Shown here: positions 28,636-38,396 of the stretch, piece by piece
Layout of the letters: each line of letters begins with the position of its first letter
How positions within the stretch are numbered: position 1 is the stretch's first letter
The notes under the pieces: generated by a model
What the model was told of the DNA's origin: nothing
The model's database searches: none
Seen by the model: the letters and a program-made list of their open reading frames with translations, nothing else
Assembly: GCF_004519405.1 (NCBI RefSeq)
Contig: NZ_SGWI01000001.1
Span: 930,001-994,000, forward strand
Direction of reading: 5' to 3'
DNA length: 64,000 bases
From: Pseudomonas sp. BCA17
GTDB lineage: Bacteria; Pseudomonadota; Gammaproteobacteria; Pseudomonadales; Pseudomonadaceae
Translations under genes and position numbers: made by a program

Positions 28636-29697
28636 ATGAACCTGCCCCTCTTTGCCCGACGCCTGCTGCGCCCGTTGCTCGACCCGTATCGGCGCTATCG
28701 CCATGCCAAGCTGATCCACGCCGTGCGCGTGTCCATCGGCTTGCTGGCAACCATCCTGCTCACCACGGGCATCAACCTGCCCCACGGCGAATGGGCGTCG
28801 GTGACCATGCTGATCGTGATCGGCGGGTTGCAGCACCACGGCAATATCGGCAAAAAAGCCGTGGAGCGCGCTTATGGCACCTTGATCGGCGCCAGTGTCG
28901 GCTTGGCCTTGGTGGTGCAACAGGCTTGGCTGGGCCAGCCGCTGCTCACCTATCTGCTGATGTCGGTGGTGTGCGGGTTCTTTTCCTATCACGCCATCGG
29001 CAAGGGCGGTTATATCGCGCTGCTGTCGGCGATCACGGTGTTTATCGTTGCCGGCCACGGGGACAACCCGATCTCCGATGGTTTGTGGCGCACTGTCGAC
29101 ATTCTGATCGGCATTGTATTGGCGCTGGCCTTCTCCTTCGCCCTGCCGCTGTATGCCGTGTACTCCTGGCGCTACAACCTGGCCAGTGCATTACGCGACT
29201 GCGCGGCTATTTACAGCCGGATCATCAATGGCCAGTCGGTCACCGATGATGAGCACCTCAAACTGCTCAATCGCTTGAATGCCGCGATGGTGCAACTGCG
29301 CTCGCTGATGCCATCGGTGTCCAAGGAAGTGCGCATTTCGATGACCGAACTGGACGCGATCCAGCGGCACCTGCGCATGTGCATCAGCACGTTGGAAATC
29401 TTGGGCAATACGCGGCCGAGCCCGCAGGATGAACCGGCGATGGCGCGGATGCGAATGATGTTGAAGGCCGAACACCGGCAGATCCGCGTGCAACTGGTGG
29501 GGATGGCGCGTGCGTTGAAATCCGGGGTGACGGAGCGGTTGGAGCGGGAGGGGAATATCGCGGTCGCCGAGCCCACTCTGGATACGCCGATTTACTCGGG
29601 TCTGGATGGTTATCGGTTGTTGACCCTGCAATTGGCGGCGAATGTAGACGTGATGCGTTCACGTTTAGGGCAATGCGCAAAACGCTGGAACATCTGA
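28636..29697 (+). CDS. FUSC family inner membrane protein
   Basis: 353 residues from MNLPLFARRLLRP. About six hydrophobic helices (residues about 35-185), including HGEWASVTMLIVIGGLQHHG and KAVERAYGTLIGASVGLAL, the FUSC/YccS-type signature, are followed by a cytoplasmic helical domain of about 165 residues. This family is linked to fusaric acid and other aromatic acid efflux. No partner membrane fusion protein is adjacent, so its role is open. Confidence 0.82.
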   Translation: MNLPLFARRLLRPLLDPYRRYRHAKLIHAVRVSIGLLATILLTTGINLPHGEWASVTMLIVIGGLQHHGNIGKKAVERAYGTLIGASVGLALVVQQAWLGQPLLTYLLMSVVCGFFSYHAIGKGGYIALLSAITVFIVAGHGDNPISDGLWRTVDILIGIVLALAFSFALPLYAVYSWRYNLASALRDCAAIYSRIINGQSVTDDEHLKLLNRLNAAMVQLRSLMPSVSKEVRISMTELDAIQRHLRMCISTLEILGNTRPSPQDEPAMARMRMMLKAEHRQIRVQLVGMARALKSGVTERLEREGNIAVAEPTLDTPIYSGLDGYRLLTLQLAANVDVMRSRLGQCAKRWNI

Positions 29698-29720
29698 CAA
29701 CTTTGCGCATCCCCAAACAA

Positions 29721-29758
29721 AAAAGAGAGGTTCACGACTTATCGTGCCCCTCCCTCTT
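29721..29758 (-). terminator. Rho-independent terminator of the large repeat protein gene
   Basis: On the minus strand an imperfect stem with GAGG/CCTC and a perfect inner CACGA-TAAG-TCGTG hairpin is followed by TCTCTTTTTTG, 25 bases after the stop codon at 29783. Confidence 0.75.
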
Positions 29759-29782
29759 GCGTCCCTTTAACGCCGTACCCCG

Positions 29783-32700
29783 CTACCTTAGCCCGACACC
29801 ATTGAAGTGAGATCCAATGACATGGTCCTTGCCTGCCAATATTTCTCCGGTATTGATATTCAAGCCGTAGTAGTAGTTGATAAAGAAAAAACTGTGGGAG
29901 AAGGTCGACGTCCAATAGAACGCATTGCCCATCGGCCACAAATAGCCGAAAACCTGATGCAGCTCGCGGGCTTCATCAAGGCTCGGCAACCGTGCCCCGG
30001 CGTTATTCGCAGAAGACCGGATGTTGCCAAGCGTACTGCGTCCCAAACCGACACAACGGACTGCATTGCTTGCATACACGGGGTAACTACGGACTTGTGC
30101 AGGCACCGACGAGTCACGCACGCTGATTACCGCACTGCCGTTGCCGCGCATGGTGACATAGCCCGTAGTGGCGTCAACGTGCGCGACGCCAGCATTGGAG
30201 GTTGAGTACAGATAAGGCCTGGTCCCCCCGTTTGCCACCCGCTGAATCGAATTCCCGGAGCCGAAAATGGGCAAGACGTTAGGGGAACCGTCCAAAAAGA
30301 AGGTTTTCCTATTGAAGTAAACAGCCCCCGAATCAAAGACCAGGGCCGTGGTGTGGGCAATCCTGTACTGAGTCGGCGGAAAGACCACCGCCATTCCCTT
30401 ATCATTCTGTTGATTAAAGTTAATACGGGGGTCGATCGTCACCGTGCCATTGTTCGGCACGGACATCAGCCAACTGCGTAGCACCTTGATATCGGCGAAA
30501 CCGTTGCTGGCTTCATTCTCGGAAACCAGATGTTCCACCAGGAGATTCTGCGTCACCGCGCCTGACGCCGACAGGGTTAGCCAGGCAACTTGATCTTTAG
30601 CGCTGTAAGGCCACTTGATCATCCTCAGCATCGCATCGCCCGTTAAAGTCGCCGGGTTTATGGACCCCCCATTCGCCACATTGTTGATCAAAGCCCTAGG
30701 CAAACTGGCCTGTGGAATTGCCTGAACATGCACCATCTGCACTTCCGACGAACCTTCCCCGCCCCGGCCCAATATCACTTCATACTGCAACTGGATCGTG
30801 GTGTTGATACTCACGCCCACCAACTCATTACTGATGTTGAACGTCACCGTGCCACCGTCCAGGCCTGGCTGCGTGCCAACTTCAATCGGCATGCCATCCG
30901 CGCCGATCCAGTACAACGTAATCATGTCCGTCCCACCCTGGTTCATATTGGGGTAGGTCACCAGCACCTGGCATTTGTTCTCGACGGTGATCGGGCTGAT
31001 AACGACTTCCGGCCCACTGGGCGGCGACGAATACCGGATTTCCGGATGGGGGAATACGTTAGGTTCCGTCTGGACCAAATGGTGGCGGGTTTCAAACCAC
31101 ACGATATCGGCAGGATTGTTGGTGTGATTGAAGGTTACCCCGAAGTCAATCGTGAAGGGCGTCCACTCTTTCAAACGGCGCAGCCGGCTTACCGGCGTAA
31201 ACGGAGCAGGCCCATTGTTGACATCCGCTACCGAGACCTCGCGGCCTACATAGGTTTCCTCCAAATAGGCGGCGTCGGTATCCAGAGTGCCTTCATTACG
31301 CAACCACATACGCTGACCAATCTCAATGTATGGCCAGGGAGCAACGCGAGTCTGGTCAAGGTCATCCAACTTGGGTATCTCGAGAATGGCACTTTCACCG
31401 ATGCTGTCGATTGTCGCTCCAGGCAAATGACTCAGAGTGAGCAGGTTCAACGTAAGCACCGGCGAGTCGGTGGGAACGCCATTGCGGATAACTTTGAACG
31501 AGACGTCGATATCTCGTCCCTGAGGGTGGATATTAAAACCAATTGCAGAGGGCGGAACGGCTACTTCGACAAAGGTGTCCCCCCGATTGGCGTCCTTGCT
31601 TTCAAAGTGCGTCCCGGCACCCGCCAGACCACGCCAGCAGACCTCGACCTGATCGCCGTCCTTGGGTTGGTCGTAGCGACACCGAACGGTCGCCCCCGAA
31701 ATAGCAACCAAACGGGGGTCGAGTTCATCCGGCCCTGTTGTAGCCTCCACCACTTCAGGTGGAAACAACTCGCCCAACGCCCGGCCTATGGTGTAGGTCT
31801 GCTCTTCGGACAACTCATCAACACCAAATCGCCTGCGCACATAGCTGACACTGAGTGTGCCATCCAGGTTGTCGTCAATCAGCTTTTTGGGAACATCAGC
31901 CAGAAAAGGGTTGGAATCAACTGCCAGCAAATATTCAATTGTGGAGCTTGCAGTCACCGAGCCCACATACTTGATGGTGACTTCATCACCCGACCTGAAT
32001 TCCGCGCGAGCCTCAAAGGTGGCGACACTGCCCACCGTGGCGGGATCAATATTGTTCGTGACATCCGCCTCCTGGATACTCGGCGCAACCAGCGTACGCG
32101 CCGGCCGGCCGATCTGGATATACCGACGCTCGGATTCACGTACAGTGACCGGGCCAGTGACCAGGTAGTAAACGCGAGTCCGGAGCAGTCCTTCAAACCG
32201 CGCATATTGCGCGTTTACGAAATCGCGGAAGCGGGGATGAACACCCGCCGCCCGGTGACTGAACACACGCTCCACACTACCATCCAGGTGTTCACCCAGA
32301 ATATTGACTTGCAGATCGTCTCCCGAATTGCCTGGTGGGTCATAGTCAGGCATTGCCGCCGTGATAAAAGGCAAGTCCGGTTCGACAAATGGCCCGTGTC
32401 GTTGAAGCACCTCAGGCTCGGGCAACGTGTAGCGAATGCCCGCGACCGCATAGACAGTTGGCCGTGAAGCCAACATCTCTCTTTCCCTGACGTAGGAAAT
32501 TCTCAGCGTACTCTGGATCAATGACCGGACAATTGCATTGGGAATTGAGAAATCGTTGTAGCTGGCCAGCATCACGGGCAGGCGAAAACTGTAGCTGACC
32601 TCTTCCCCCTCTGGCGTGCTGCCCATCACCGTCCAGATAAGGTGATCCCCCGCGACGAAGGCCGGATGATTTCTACGAATGAATACAGACCCGGTGGCCG

Positions 32701-33646
32701 GCAACCCATGCAATGAGTCGGCGTCCAGAATCAGTAAATCAGGGTCCGCCTCGATAATCTCTGGCTCCTCCAGAAGCGTAGTATTGAGGACGACCTCGAC
32801 CGGGACCGGCTTGCTCCAGCGATGGCAGGGTCCGGATTCATCGAGCACTTCGTCATACAAATAAAATTGCACGACAAAATGGCCGTCCCCGACGGCGCTC
32901 AGAAAATCGGGTGTTATGAGAAAGCTCAGGTCTCGCCCGACTTCGCTTGGCAGGACGGGGGGGAGTTCAAAACGGTGGTTGCCCCAGTAAAACATCACCA
33001 GATCATTGACACGCATATTGGCCCACGCACGAATAGTGACATCCACACCCCGTGAGGCAACGACGCTGTCAATAATCGTGTGGGAAAGCGTAAAGGTGAG
33101 GCCCGTGTGATAAGTGCCATCACAATTCCCTTCCCCACCTGGCAGTGTGTTCAGTATCAGAATGCGTTGGTGCTCTGAAGTACTGACCGTACCAGCGCCG
33201 ACCCGCCGCACCTCTCCATGGACGTCGTCGACAAATTGCAGTAACAAGCTCGTCCTGGGAATGACCAGAAAGAATCGTGGGTCGCTTTCATTGGCCGGCG
33301 TGACGTTGTCAAAGGCCATCCGAATGCCGTTCATCCAAATTATAAACTCGTCCCCTGCACGGCACTGAGTCCAACGCTCGAAGGCGTAAGTCAAGCCATC
33401 CTTGATATGGCGACGGCCAAGACCGTAAGCCGCTCCCAACACAGGGATGACCGACATAGGGATCGAATAGGGAGAGTCCAGGTCCTCAACGACGCTGGGG
33501 GAATTCGGCGGAGTACCTGGGCCGCGCTTTTTTTTCGCCGAGGCAAGCGGTTTTTCTGCCGCTTTCTTGATGGTATCAGTGCCGGCTGTTTCTTCCGTTG
33601 ATTGTGTTACAACGTTTTTTTTAACGCGGGTGGGTTTGGTCGTCAT
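29783..33646 (-). CDS. Very large Ig-like/BIG2 repeat protein with lectin-like C-terminus
   Basis: 1287 residues from MTTKPTRVKKNV, with GGAGA upstream. Residues 1-50 are Lys/Thr-rich without a Sec signal peptide. About nine loosely repeated beta-sandwich modules of roughly 110-125 residues follow, many starting with a Pro-acidic linker such as PEVVEATTGPDELDP. Near residues 1120-1190 is a BIG2-like segment (STSNAGVAHVDATTGYVTMR). The last 85 residues (ARLPSLDEARELHQVFG, then FYWTSTFS) resemble the lectin-like cap of invasin-type proteins. Probably surface-associated or exported by a dedicated route. Base composition is slightly less GC-rich than neighbours. Confidence 0.78.
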   Translation of the reverse strand: MTTKPTRVKKNVVTQSTEETAGTDTIKKAAEKPLASAKKKRGPGTPPNSPSVVEDLDSPYSIPMSVIPVLGAAYGLGRRHIKDGLTYAFERWTQCRAGDEFIIWMNGIRMAFDNVTPANESDPRFFLVIPRTSLLLQFVDDVHGEVRRVGAGTVSTSEHQRILILNTLPGGEGNCDGTYHTGLTFTLSHTIIDSVVASRGVDVTIRAWANMRVNDLVMFYWGNHRFELPPVLPSEVGRDLSFLITPDFLSAVGDGHFVVQFYLYDEVLDESGPCHRWSKPVPVEVVLNTTLLEEPEIIEADPDLLILDADSLHGLPATGSVFIRRNHPAFVAGDHLIWTVMGSTPEGEEVSYSFRLPVMLASYNDFSIPNAIVRSLIQSTLRISYVREREMLASRPTVYAVAGIRYTLPEPEVLQRHGPFVEPDLPFITAAMPDYDPPGNSGDDLQVNILGEHLDGSVERVFSHRAAGVHPRFRDFVNAQYARFEGLLRTRVYYLVTGPVTVRESERRYIQIGRPARTLVAPSIQEADVTNNIDPATVGSVATFEARAEFRSGDEVTIKYVGSVTASSTIEYLLAVDSNPFLADVPKKLIDDNLDGTLSVSYVRRRFGVDELSEEQTYTIGRALGELFPPEVVEATTGPDELDPRLVAISGATVRCRYDQPKDGDQVEVCWRGLAGAGTHFESKDANRGDTFVEVAVPPSAIGFNIHPQGRDIDVSFKVIRNGVPTDSPVLTLNLLTLSHLPGATIDSIGESAILEIPKLDDLDQTRVAPWPYIEIGQRMWLRNEGTLDTDAAYLEETYVGREVSVADVNNGPAPFTPVSRLRRLKEWTPFTIDFGVTFNHTNNPADIVWFETRHHLVQTEPNVFPHPEIRYSSPPSGPEVVISPITVENKCQVLVTYPNMNQGGTDMITLYWIGADGMPIEVGTQPGLDGGTVTFNISNELVGVSINTTIQLQYEVILGRGGEGSSEVQMVHVQAIPQASLPRALINNVANGGSINPATLTGDAMLRMIKWPYSAKDQVAWLTLSASGAVTQNLLVEHLVSENEASNGFADIKVLRSWLMSVPNNGTVTIDPRINFNQQNDKGMAVVFPPTQYRIAHTTALVFDSGAVYFNRKTFFLDGSPNVLPIFGSGNSIQRVANGGTRPYLYSTSNAGVAHVDATTGYVTMRGNGSAVISVRDSSVPAQVRSYPVYASNAVRCVGLGRSTLGNIRSSANNAGARLPSLDEARELHQVFGYLWPMGNAFYWTSTFSHSFFFINYYYGLNINTGEILAGKDHVIGSHFNGVGLR

Positions 33647-33866
33647 CGTCGTCTCCTGGGCAGGGAATCGCCAGGAGAAATCAAACACCTTGGGACGACC
33701 CTCGGTAACCTGTGAGAAATGACAGTCCCGACAAGTGGTCCTAGGCCCGCTTATTGCGAGTGTTCGATCATGCGCAAACTTCACACCTTTTCTTACATTT
33801 TTTTCACGTTTTATTCACATCTCCAGCCGTAGTGTGAAGCCTCATCCGTTACAAACGTTGCACATC

Positions 33867-33897
33867 AAACCCGCCGCCCCAGCGGGTTTTTTTTGCC
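33867..33897. terminator. Terminator-like hairpin between the large protein gene and the TetR gene
   Basis: AAACCCGC / GCGGGTTT stem (8 bp) with 7-base loop, followed on the plus strand by TTTTT. It sits just past the TetR gene stop (33909, minus strand), although the longer T-run is on the plus strand. Confidence 0.65.
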
Positions 33898-33908
33898 TGG
33901 GATTTGAC

Positions 33909-34661
33909 CTAGCCCGATGCCTTGGCGGCGGGGGTTGCCGCTTGTTCGCGGATGGCCCGTTGGGTATCCAGCACCTTGGCCAGCGCGGTTTCCGCTTCCG
34001 GACTCTGCTGCGGCACCCGAATCGCCGCCGACACCAGGGTGATCAACTTAGCCATCACTTCCGCATCCGTGGCCGGGCGACCCAGGCTCATGGAGTTCAT
34101 CAGCAGGCGCAGTTCAGTGCCGGCCATCACCCCGGAAATCGCCTTGAGCGCAAATTGCAGGCGCACGCCCAGTTCGTTGCGCGGCAGGTCCGGCAAGGCC
34201 AGGGCGAAGGCTTCGAAGAAGCGCTGGAACACCGGCTGGTAATGCACCTTGAGGTATTCCTGGATAAACGGTGAGGTGTCGCTGTAGACCCGGCCCAGGA
34301 AACGAATGAACGAGCGCCCTTCCCCGCTGGCCGGATCGCTGCGCTCCAGGCCCATGGCCGGCGCGAACAGCACGCCGAGCAAGGTGTCGCAGTCCAGCGG
34401 GCCGTCGGATTCGGCCTCGCAGCGCGCCAGCAATTCCAGGCGCTGCTCGTTGAGCGGCTCCAGGCGTTGCTTGAGCAAGGTCTGCATCAGGGAATCCTTG
34501 TCCCCGAAGTGGTAGTTCACCGCAGCCAGGTTGACCTGGGCACGCTCGGTAATCTGCCGCAACAAGACCGCGTCATAACCATATTTGATGAAGAGAGCCT
34601 CTGTCGCATCCAGCAATCGAGTCTTGGTAACGTTTGGAGCGCTGAGTTTCTTCGCGACCAT
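33909..34661 (-). CDS. TetR family transcriptional regulator
   Basis: 250 residues. N-terminal helix-turn-helix over about residues 10-62 (TRLLDATEALFIKYGYDAVL, then QVNLAAVNYHFGDKDSLM), followed by a ligand-binding helical domain with the TetR_C (YcfQ/PsrA-like) pattern around GRSFIRFLGRVYS. It diverges, over a 357-bp region, from the MacB-type efflux operon, which is the likely target. Confidence 0.9.
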   Translation of the reverse strand: MVAKKLSAPNVTKTRLLDATEALFIKYGYDAVLLRQITERAQVNLAAVNYHFGDKDSLMQTLLKQRLEPLNEQRLELLARCEAESDGPLDCDTLLGVLFAPAMGLERSDPASGEGRSFIRFLGRVYSDTSPFIQEYLKVHYQPVFQRFFEAFALALPDLPRNELGVRLQFALKAISGVMAGTELRLLMNSMSLGRPATDAEVMAKLITLVSAAIRVPQQSPEAETALAKVLDTQRAIREQAATPAAKASG

Positions 34662-35018
34662 AAGAGTTCCACAGGGGAAATATTGTTTTAAAAAATAATT
34701 TGATTTTTTATACCGGTGCGGCCCATCGAAAGCAAGTAGTGAGACTGCGCCATGCTAACAAAAGCCTGTATAAATGGGGCTATGGAGGCGGTTTCAAGGT
34801 TTTTTCGACGGCCTGTAGCGGCCCCCCGCCAAATCGTTTCAAAGCGTTAAACCGCTCTACATCCATGGCTGGCGAAGCGAAGGGAACGCGGTTACTATTC
34901 AAACAATATTTTAAAAACAAGAAATAAAAACAGTCCGTGACGCGTACCAGGCAGCTCCCGAACTTGTTACAAAGATTTACGGGCGCAGGCTGGCACCGTC
35001 GAGACTGCAGGCGTAGTC
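34662..35018. promoter_or_regulatory. AT-rich divergent control region of the TetR gene and efflux operon
   Basis: No gene is seen in these 357 bases. Two related AT-rich sites with a TTTTAAAA core lie at its ends in opposite orientation: 34681-34704 just before the TetR gene and 34898-34921 before the ABC gene. Aligned after inversion they agree at about 16 of 24 positions. They are candidate TetR operators. The middle contains no clear hairpin or repeat. Confidence 0.4.
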
Positions 35019-35726
35019 ATGATGACAGATACCCCCGCGCACCCAGGCTTGATCTCCCTGCAAGGCATCGGCAAACACTATCAGCTCGCCGGGCAGGAAC
35101 TGTCCATTCTCAATGACGTGTGCCTGTCCATCGCCCGCGGTGACAGCTGCGGCATCCTCGGCGCCTCCGGCTCCGGCAAAAGCACCCTGCTCAATATCCT
35201 CGGCCTGCTCGATCTGCCCAACGGCGGGCAATACCACTTTGCCGGGCACGATATCTTCAGCGCCTCGCCCGATGAACTGGCCGCCATCCGCAACCAGCAA
35301 ATCGGTTTCGTGTTCCAGAGTTTCAACCTGCTGCCGCGCCTCAGCGCCCTCGACAACGTCGCCCTGCCCCTGAGTTACCGTGGCGTATCACGGCATGAGT
35401 CGGTGGAACATGCCCTGCACATGCTGGAACAAGTCGGCCTGGCCGAACGCGCCCACCATCGCCCCGCCGACCTCTCCGGCGGCCAGCGCCAACGGGTGGC
35501 GATTGCCCGTGCCCTGGTCGGCAAACCCTCAGTGATCCTGGCCGATGAGCCCACCGGCAACCTCGACAGCACTACCGCCCAAGAGATCATGGACCTGCTC
35601 CTGGCACTCAACCGCGAGCAGCAGGTGACGCTGGTCATCGTCACCCACGACGCCCACATCGCCGAGCGCCTGGAGCGCAAGATCCTGGTGCGCAACGGCG
35701 TGGTGCATGAGGCCGGGCGCCTATGA
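35019..35726 (+). CDS. ABC transporter ATP-binding protein, MacB/LolD type
   Basis: 235-residue ATPase. Walker A GASGSGKST near residue 48, Q-loop GFVFQSFNLLPRLS, signature LSGGQRQRV, Walker B VILADEPT and H-loop VTHD are all intact. It pairs with the FtsX-like permease whose ATG overlaps its stop. The gene order ATPase, permease, TolC, HlyD-type adaptor defines a tripartite export system across both membranes. Confidence 0.93.
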   Translation: MMTDTPAHPGLISLQGIGKHYQLAGQELSILNDVCLSIARGDSCGILGASGSGKSTLLNILGLLDLPNGGQYHFAGHDIFSASPDELAAIRNQQIGFVFQSFNLLPRLSALDNVALPLSYRGVSRHESVEHALHMLEQVGLAERAHHRPADLSGGQRQRVAIARALVGKPSVILADEPTGNLDSTTAQEIMDLLLALNREQQVTLVIVTHDAHIAERLERKILVRNGVVHEAGRL

Positions 35727-36922
35727 GCCTGCGGGTCGAACAGAGCCTGAGCCAACTGCTGCATGAAGCATTCGTCAGCCTGCGTACCCTGGGCAAACGC
35801 TCGATCCTGGCCTTGCTGGGCATCATCATCGGCAGTTCATCGGTGGTGGCGCTGATCAACATCGGCCATAACGCCGCCACCGACGCGGCAATGATTTTCA
35901 AGGACATGGGCACCGACACCCTGGTCGCCCAATTCCCGCCCAAAGGCAACAGCAGCGCAACCATGCGGGCCAGCCTCGACCTTGAAGCGGTGCGCCAGGC
36001 GGTGCCAGGCATTGCCCATATCGGCGCGATCACACTGTTCAGCGGCCCGATGGTGTTTCACGGGCGCACCGTCAATGCCAACTTCGTCGGCAGCACGCCG
36101 GACCTCAAGGATGCCATGCGCCTGACCCTGCGGGGCGGCCGTTTCCTGTCGGGCTTCGACACCCATGAAACCTACGCGGTCATTGGCGACCAACTCGCCC
36201 AGGCCCTGAGCCAACCGGGCGATTCGTTGAACCTGGGCGACCGGGTGCGCATCAACGACTACCTGTTCCTGATCATAGGCATCCTGAACAGCCAACCCCG
36301 TTCCCTGCTGATTCCGGTACAAACCAACGAATCCCTGTTCATCCCCGCCGAAGGCATGCGCCGCATCTACGCCAGCCCGCAGATCGGCAACGTGATCATC
36401 CGCGCCCTGCCCGGCCAGGACATGGACCGTATCGCGCGGGACGCCGCCGTTGCTCTGAAAGCCCAGTTGACCGACCACGACGTTGACATTCAGGTGCCCC
36501 AGCAAATGATCGATGGCATGACTCGCCAAAGCCGCACCTTTGCTTATCTGTTGCTGGCGCTGGGGGCCATCTCCCTGGTAGGTGGCGGTGTGGGTGTGAT
36601 GAACGTGATGCTGATGAATGTGTCGGAGCGCCGCCGCGAGATCGGCATCCGCATGGCCCTGGGGGCGCGGCAGCGCGACATCCGCAACCTGTTCCTGCTG
36701 GAAGCCGTGACCCTGACGGCCGTCGGTGCGCTCTGCGGTGCGGTGCTGGGCATGACAGCCGCCTGGCTTTACGCCTGGCTGTCGGGCTGGGCATTTTCCA
36801 TGGCGGTTGCCGCCCTGCCACTGGGGGTCGGCAGCACCTTGTTGGTGGGGCTGTTCTTTGGCATCTACCCCGCGGTCTCGGCCTCACGGCTGCAGCCGGT
36901 GGAGGCCTTGCGCGATGAGTAA
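35723..36922 (+). CDS. ABC transporter permease, MacB/FtsX type
   Basis: 399 residues. One N-terminal helix (residues about 28-50), a large periplasmic MacB-PCD domain, and three C-terminal helices from about residue 274 with GGVGVMNVMLMNVSERRREI and GIRMALGARQRDIR, the FtsX signature. ATG overlaps the ATPase stop by 4 bases. It couples ATP hydrolysis to periplasmic substrate extrusion through TolC. The ATPase and permease are separate proteins here, unlike fused MacB. Confidence 0.93.
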   Translation: MSLRVEQSLSQLLHEAFVSLRTLGKRSILALLGIIIGSSSVVALINIGHNAATDAAMIFKDMGTDTLVAQFPPKGNSSATMRASLDLEAVRQAVPGIAHIGAITLFSGPMVFHGRTVNANFVGSTPDLKDAMRLTLRGGRFLSGFDTHETYAVIGDQLAQALSQPGDSLNLGDRVRINDYLFLIIGILNSQPRSLLIPVQTNESLFIPAEGMRRIYASPQIGNVIIRALPGQDMDRIARDAAVALKAQLTDHDVDIQVPQQMIDGMTRQSRTFAYLLLALGAISLVGGGVGVMNVMLMNVSERRREIGIRMALGARQRDIRNLFLLEAVTLTAVGALCGAVLGMTAAWLYAWLSGWAFSMAVAALPLGVGSTLLVGLFFGIYPAVSASRLQPVEALRDE

Positions 36923-38396
36923 GTGGCTATGGCTGCTGGCGCTGATGAGCCTGCCGGTGATAGCCGCCGACGTGGTGATCAACCCTTCGGCCCCCAGTAC
37001 GACCCGCAGCGGCTACGACCGGGGCGTATCACTCAAGGCCCAGGTCACCGACATCACCCTGGGCGATGCGGTGTACCTGGGCCTGCGCAATAACCCGGCG
37101 ATCCGCAGCGCCTACCTGCAACGGGTAGCGCAGAAGTTCGACTTGCGCGTGGCCGAAGACACCTTCAACCCCAAGCTCACCCTCAACAGCTATTACCGCG
37201 CCACTCGGGGTTCGGCGGACAATGCGCGCAACGCCAACCTGGCCCCCAACGCGACCTTGCTCGGTGAGTACGGCACCCGGCTGAGCATGAACTGGACCCA
37301 ACAACTGAACAACGCCGATCGCGCCGGCCGCTACCGCCGCGATGGGCTTGACCTGTCGATTATCCAACCGCTGATGCGCGGCGCCGGCTGGGACGCCACC
37401 ACTGCGCCGCTGCGCCTGTCGCGCCTGGCGGAACAGGCCAACCGCCTGAACCTCAAGGCCACCGTGGCGCAGACCATCAGCCAGATCATCGCCACGTACC
37501 GTGAGCTGTTGCGCGCCCAGGAGCAGTTGAGCATCGTGCAGGACGCGCTCAAGCGTTCCGGCACGCTACTGGAGGTGAACAAGGCGTTGATCAGCGCCGG
37601 GCGCATGGCCGAATTCGAAATCGTGCAGACCGAAGCCGATATCGCCACCCAACAACTGGGCGTGGAGGAAGCGCAGAACCAACTCGACACCAGCCGCCTC
37701 GCCCTCCTGCGCTTGCTGGCACTGGACCTGTCTACGCCGATCCGTGCCAGTGAAGCCCTGGAAGCCAAACCGATGAGCATCGACCGGCGCCAGGCGTTCA
37801 ACCTGGCGCAAACCCAACAACCGGAATACCTCGCCGCCCTACTGGGCAGCCAGCAGGCGGACTTGAACCTGGTCATCGCCAAAGACTCCGGGCGCTGGCA
37901 GGTCGACCTGGTGGCGGGGGCCAATCAGATACGCGACGCCTACAATAATAACGACAACGGCAACACCAATAATCGCACGTGGGACAGCTACGCCGGGGTG
38001 CAGGTGCAGATCCCCATCGGCGACATCAGCACGCGGCAGGCCGAGGTGCGTGCACGGGTCAACGTGGAAGACCAGGAGATTCGTATCACCGACGCCCGCC
38101 AGGAACTGGAACGCAGTGTCAACGACGTGGTGCGCGACCTGGGTACCCGCTGGCGCCAATATGAAATCTCCCAGCGTGCCGTGGAGCTGTCGCGCCGCAA
38201 GATCGAGATCGAACGCGAAAAACTCAGCGCCGGGCGCTCCACCAACTTCCAGGTGCTGAGTTTCGAGACGGACCTGCGCAACGCCGAAAACGCGCAGCTC
38301 AACGCGCTGATCGCTTATTTGAACGCCCAGACCCAGCTCGACTTGACCCTGGGCATGACGCTGGAAAGTTGGGAAATCGCCCTCAATGACTATTAA
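36915..38396 (+). CDS. TolC family outer membrane efflux protein
   Basis: 493 residues from MSKWLWLLALMSLP, whose ATG lies within the last codons of the permease gene. Signal peptide cleaved near VIA-ADV. Two outer membrane efflux repeats, with long coiled-coil helices such as QTEADIATQQLGVEEAQNQ. Forms the outer-membrane duct of the complex. It overlaps the adaptor gene by 11 bases. Confidence 0.9.
   Translation: MSKWLWLLALMSLPVIAADVVINPSAPSTTRSGYDRGVSLKAQVTDITLGDAVYLGLRNNPAIRSAYLQRVAQKFDLRVAEDTFNPKLTLNSYYRATRGSADNARNANLAPNATLLGEYGTRLSMNWTQQLNNADRAGRYRRDGLDLSIIQPLMRGAGWDATTAPLRLSRLAEQANRLNLKATVAQTISQIIATYRELLRAQEQLSIVQDALKRSGTLLEVNKALISAGRMAEFEIVQTEADIATQQLGVEEAQNQLDTSRLALLRLLALDLSTPIRASEALEAKPMSIDRRQAFNLAQTQQPEYLAALLGSQQADLNLVIAKDSGRWQVDLVAGANQIRDAYNNNDNGNTNNRTWDSYAGVQVQIPIGDISTRQAEVRARVNVEDQEIRITDARQELERSVNDVVRDLGTRWRQYEISQRAVELSRRKIEIEREKLSAGRSTNFQVLSFETDLRNAENAQLNALIAYLNAQTQLDLTLGMTLESWEIALNDY

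Noticed and set aside
30728..32467. 579-codon open frame antisense to the large repeat protein gene
   Set aside because: No domain, no ribosome-binding site; the minus-strand frame has module structure and clear Shine-Dalgarno and terminator.
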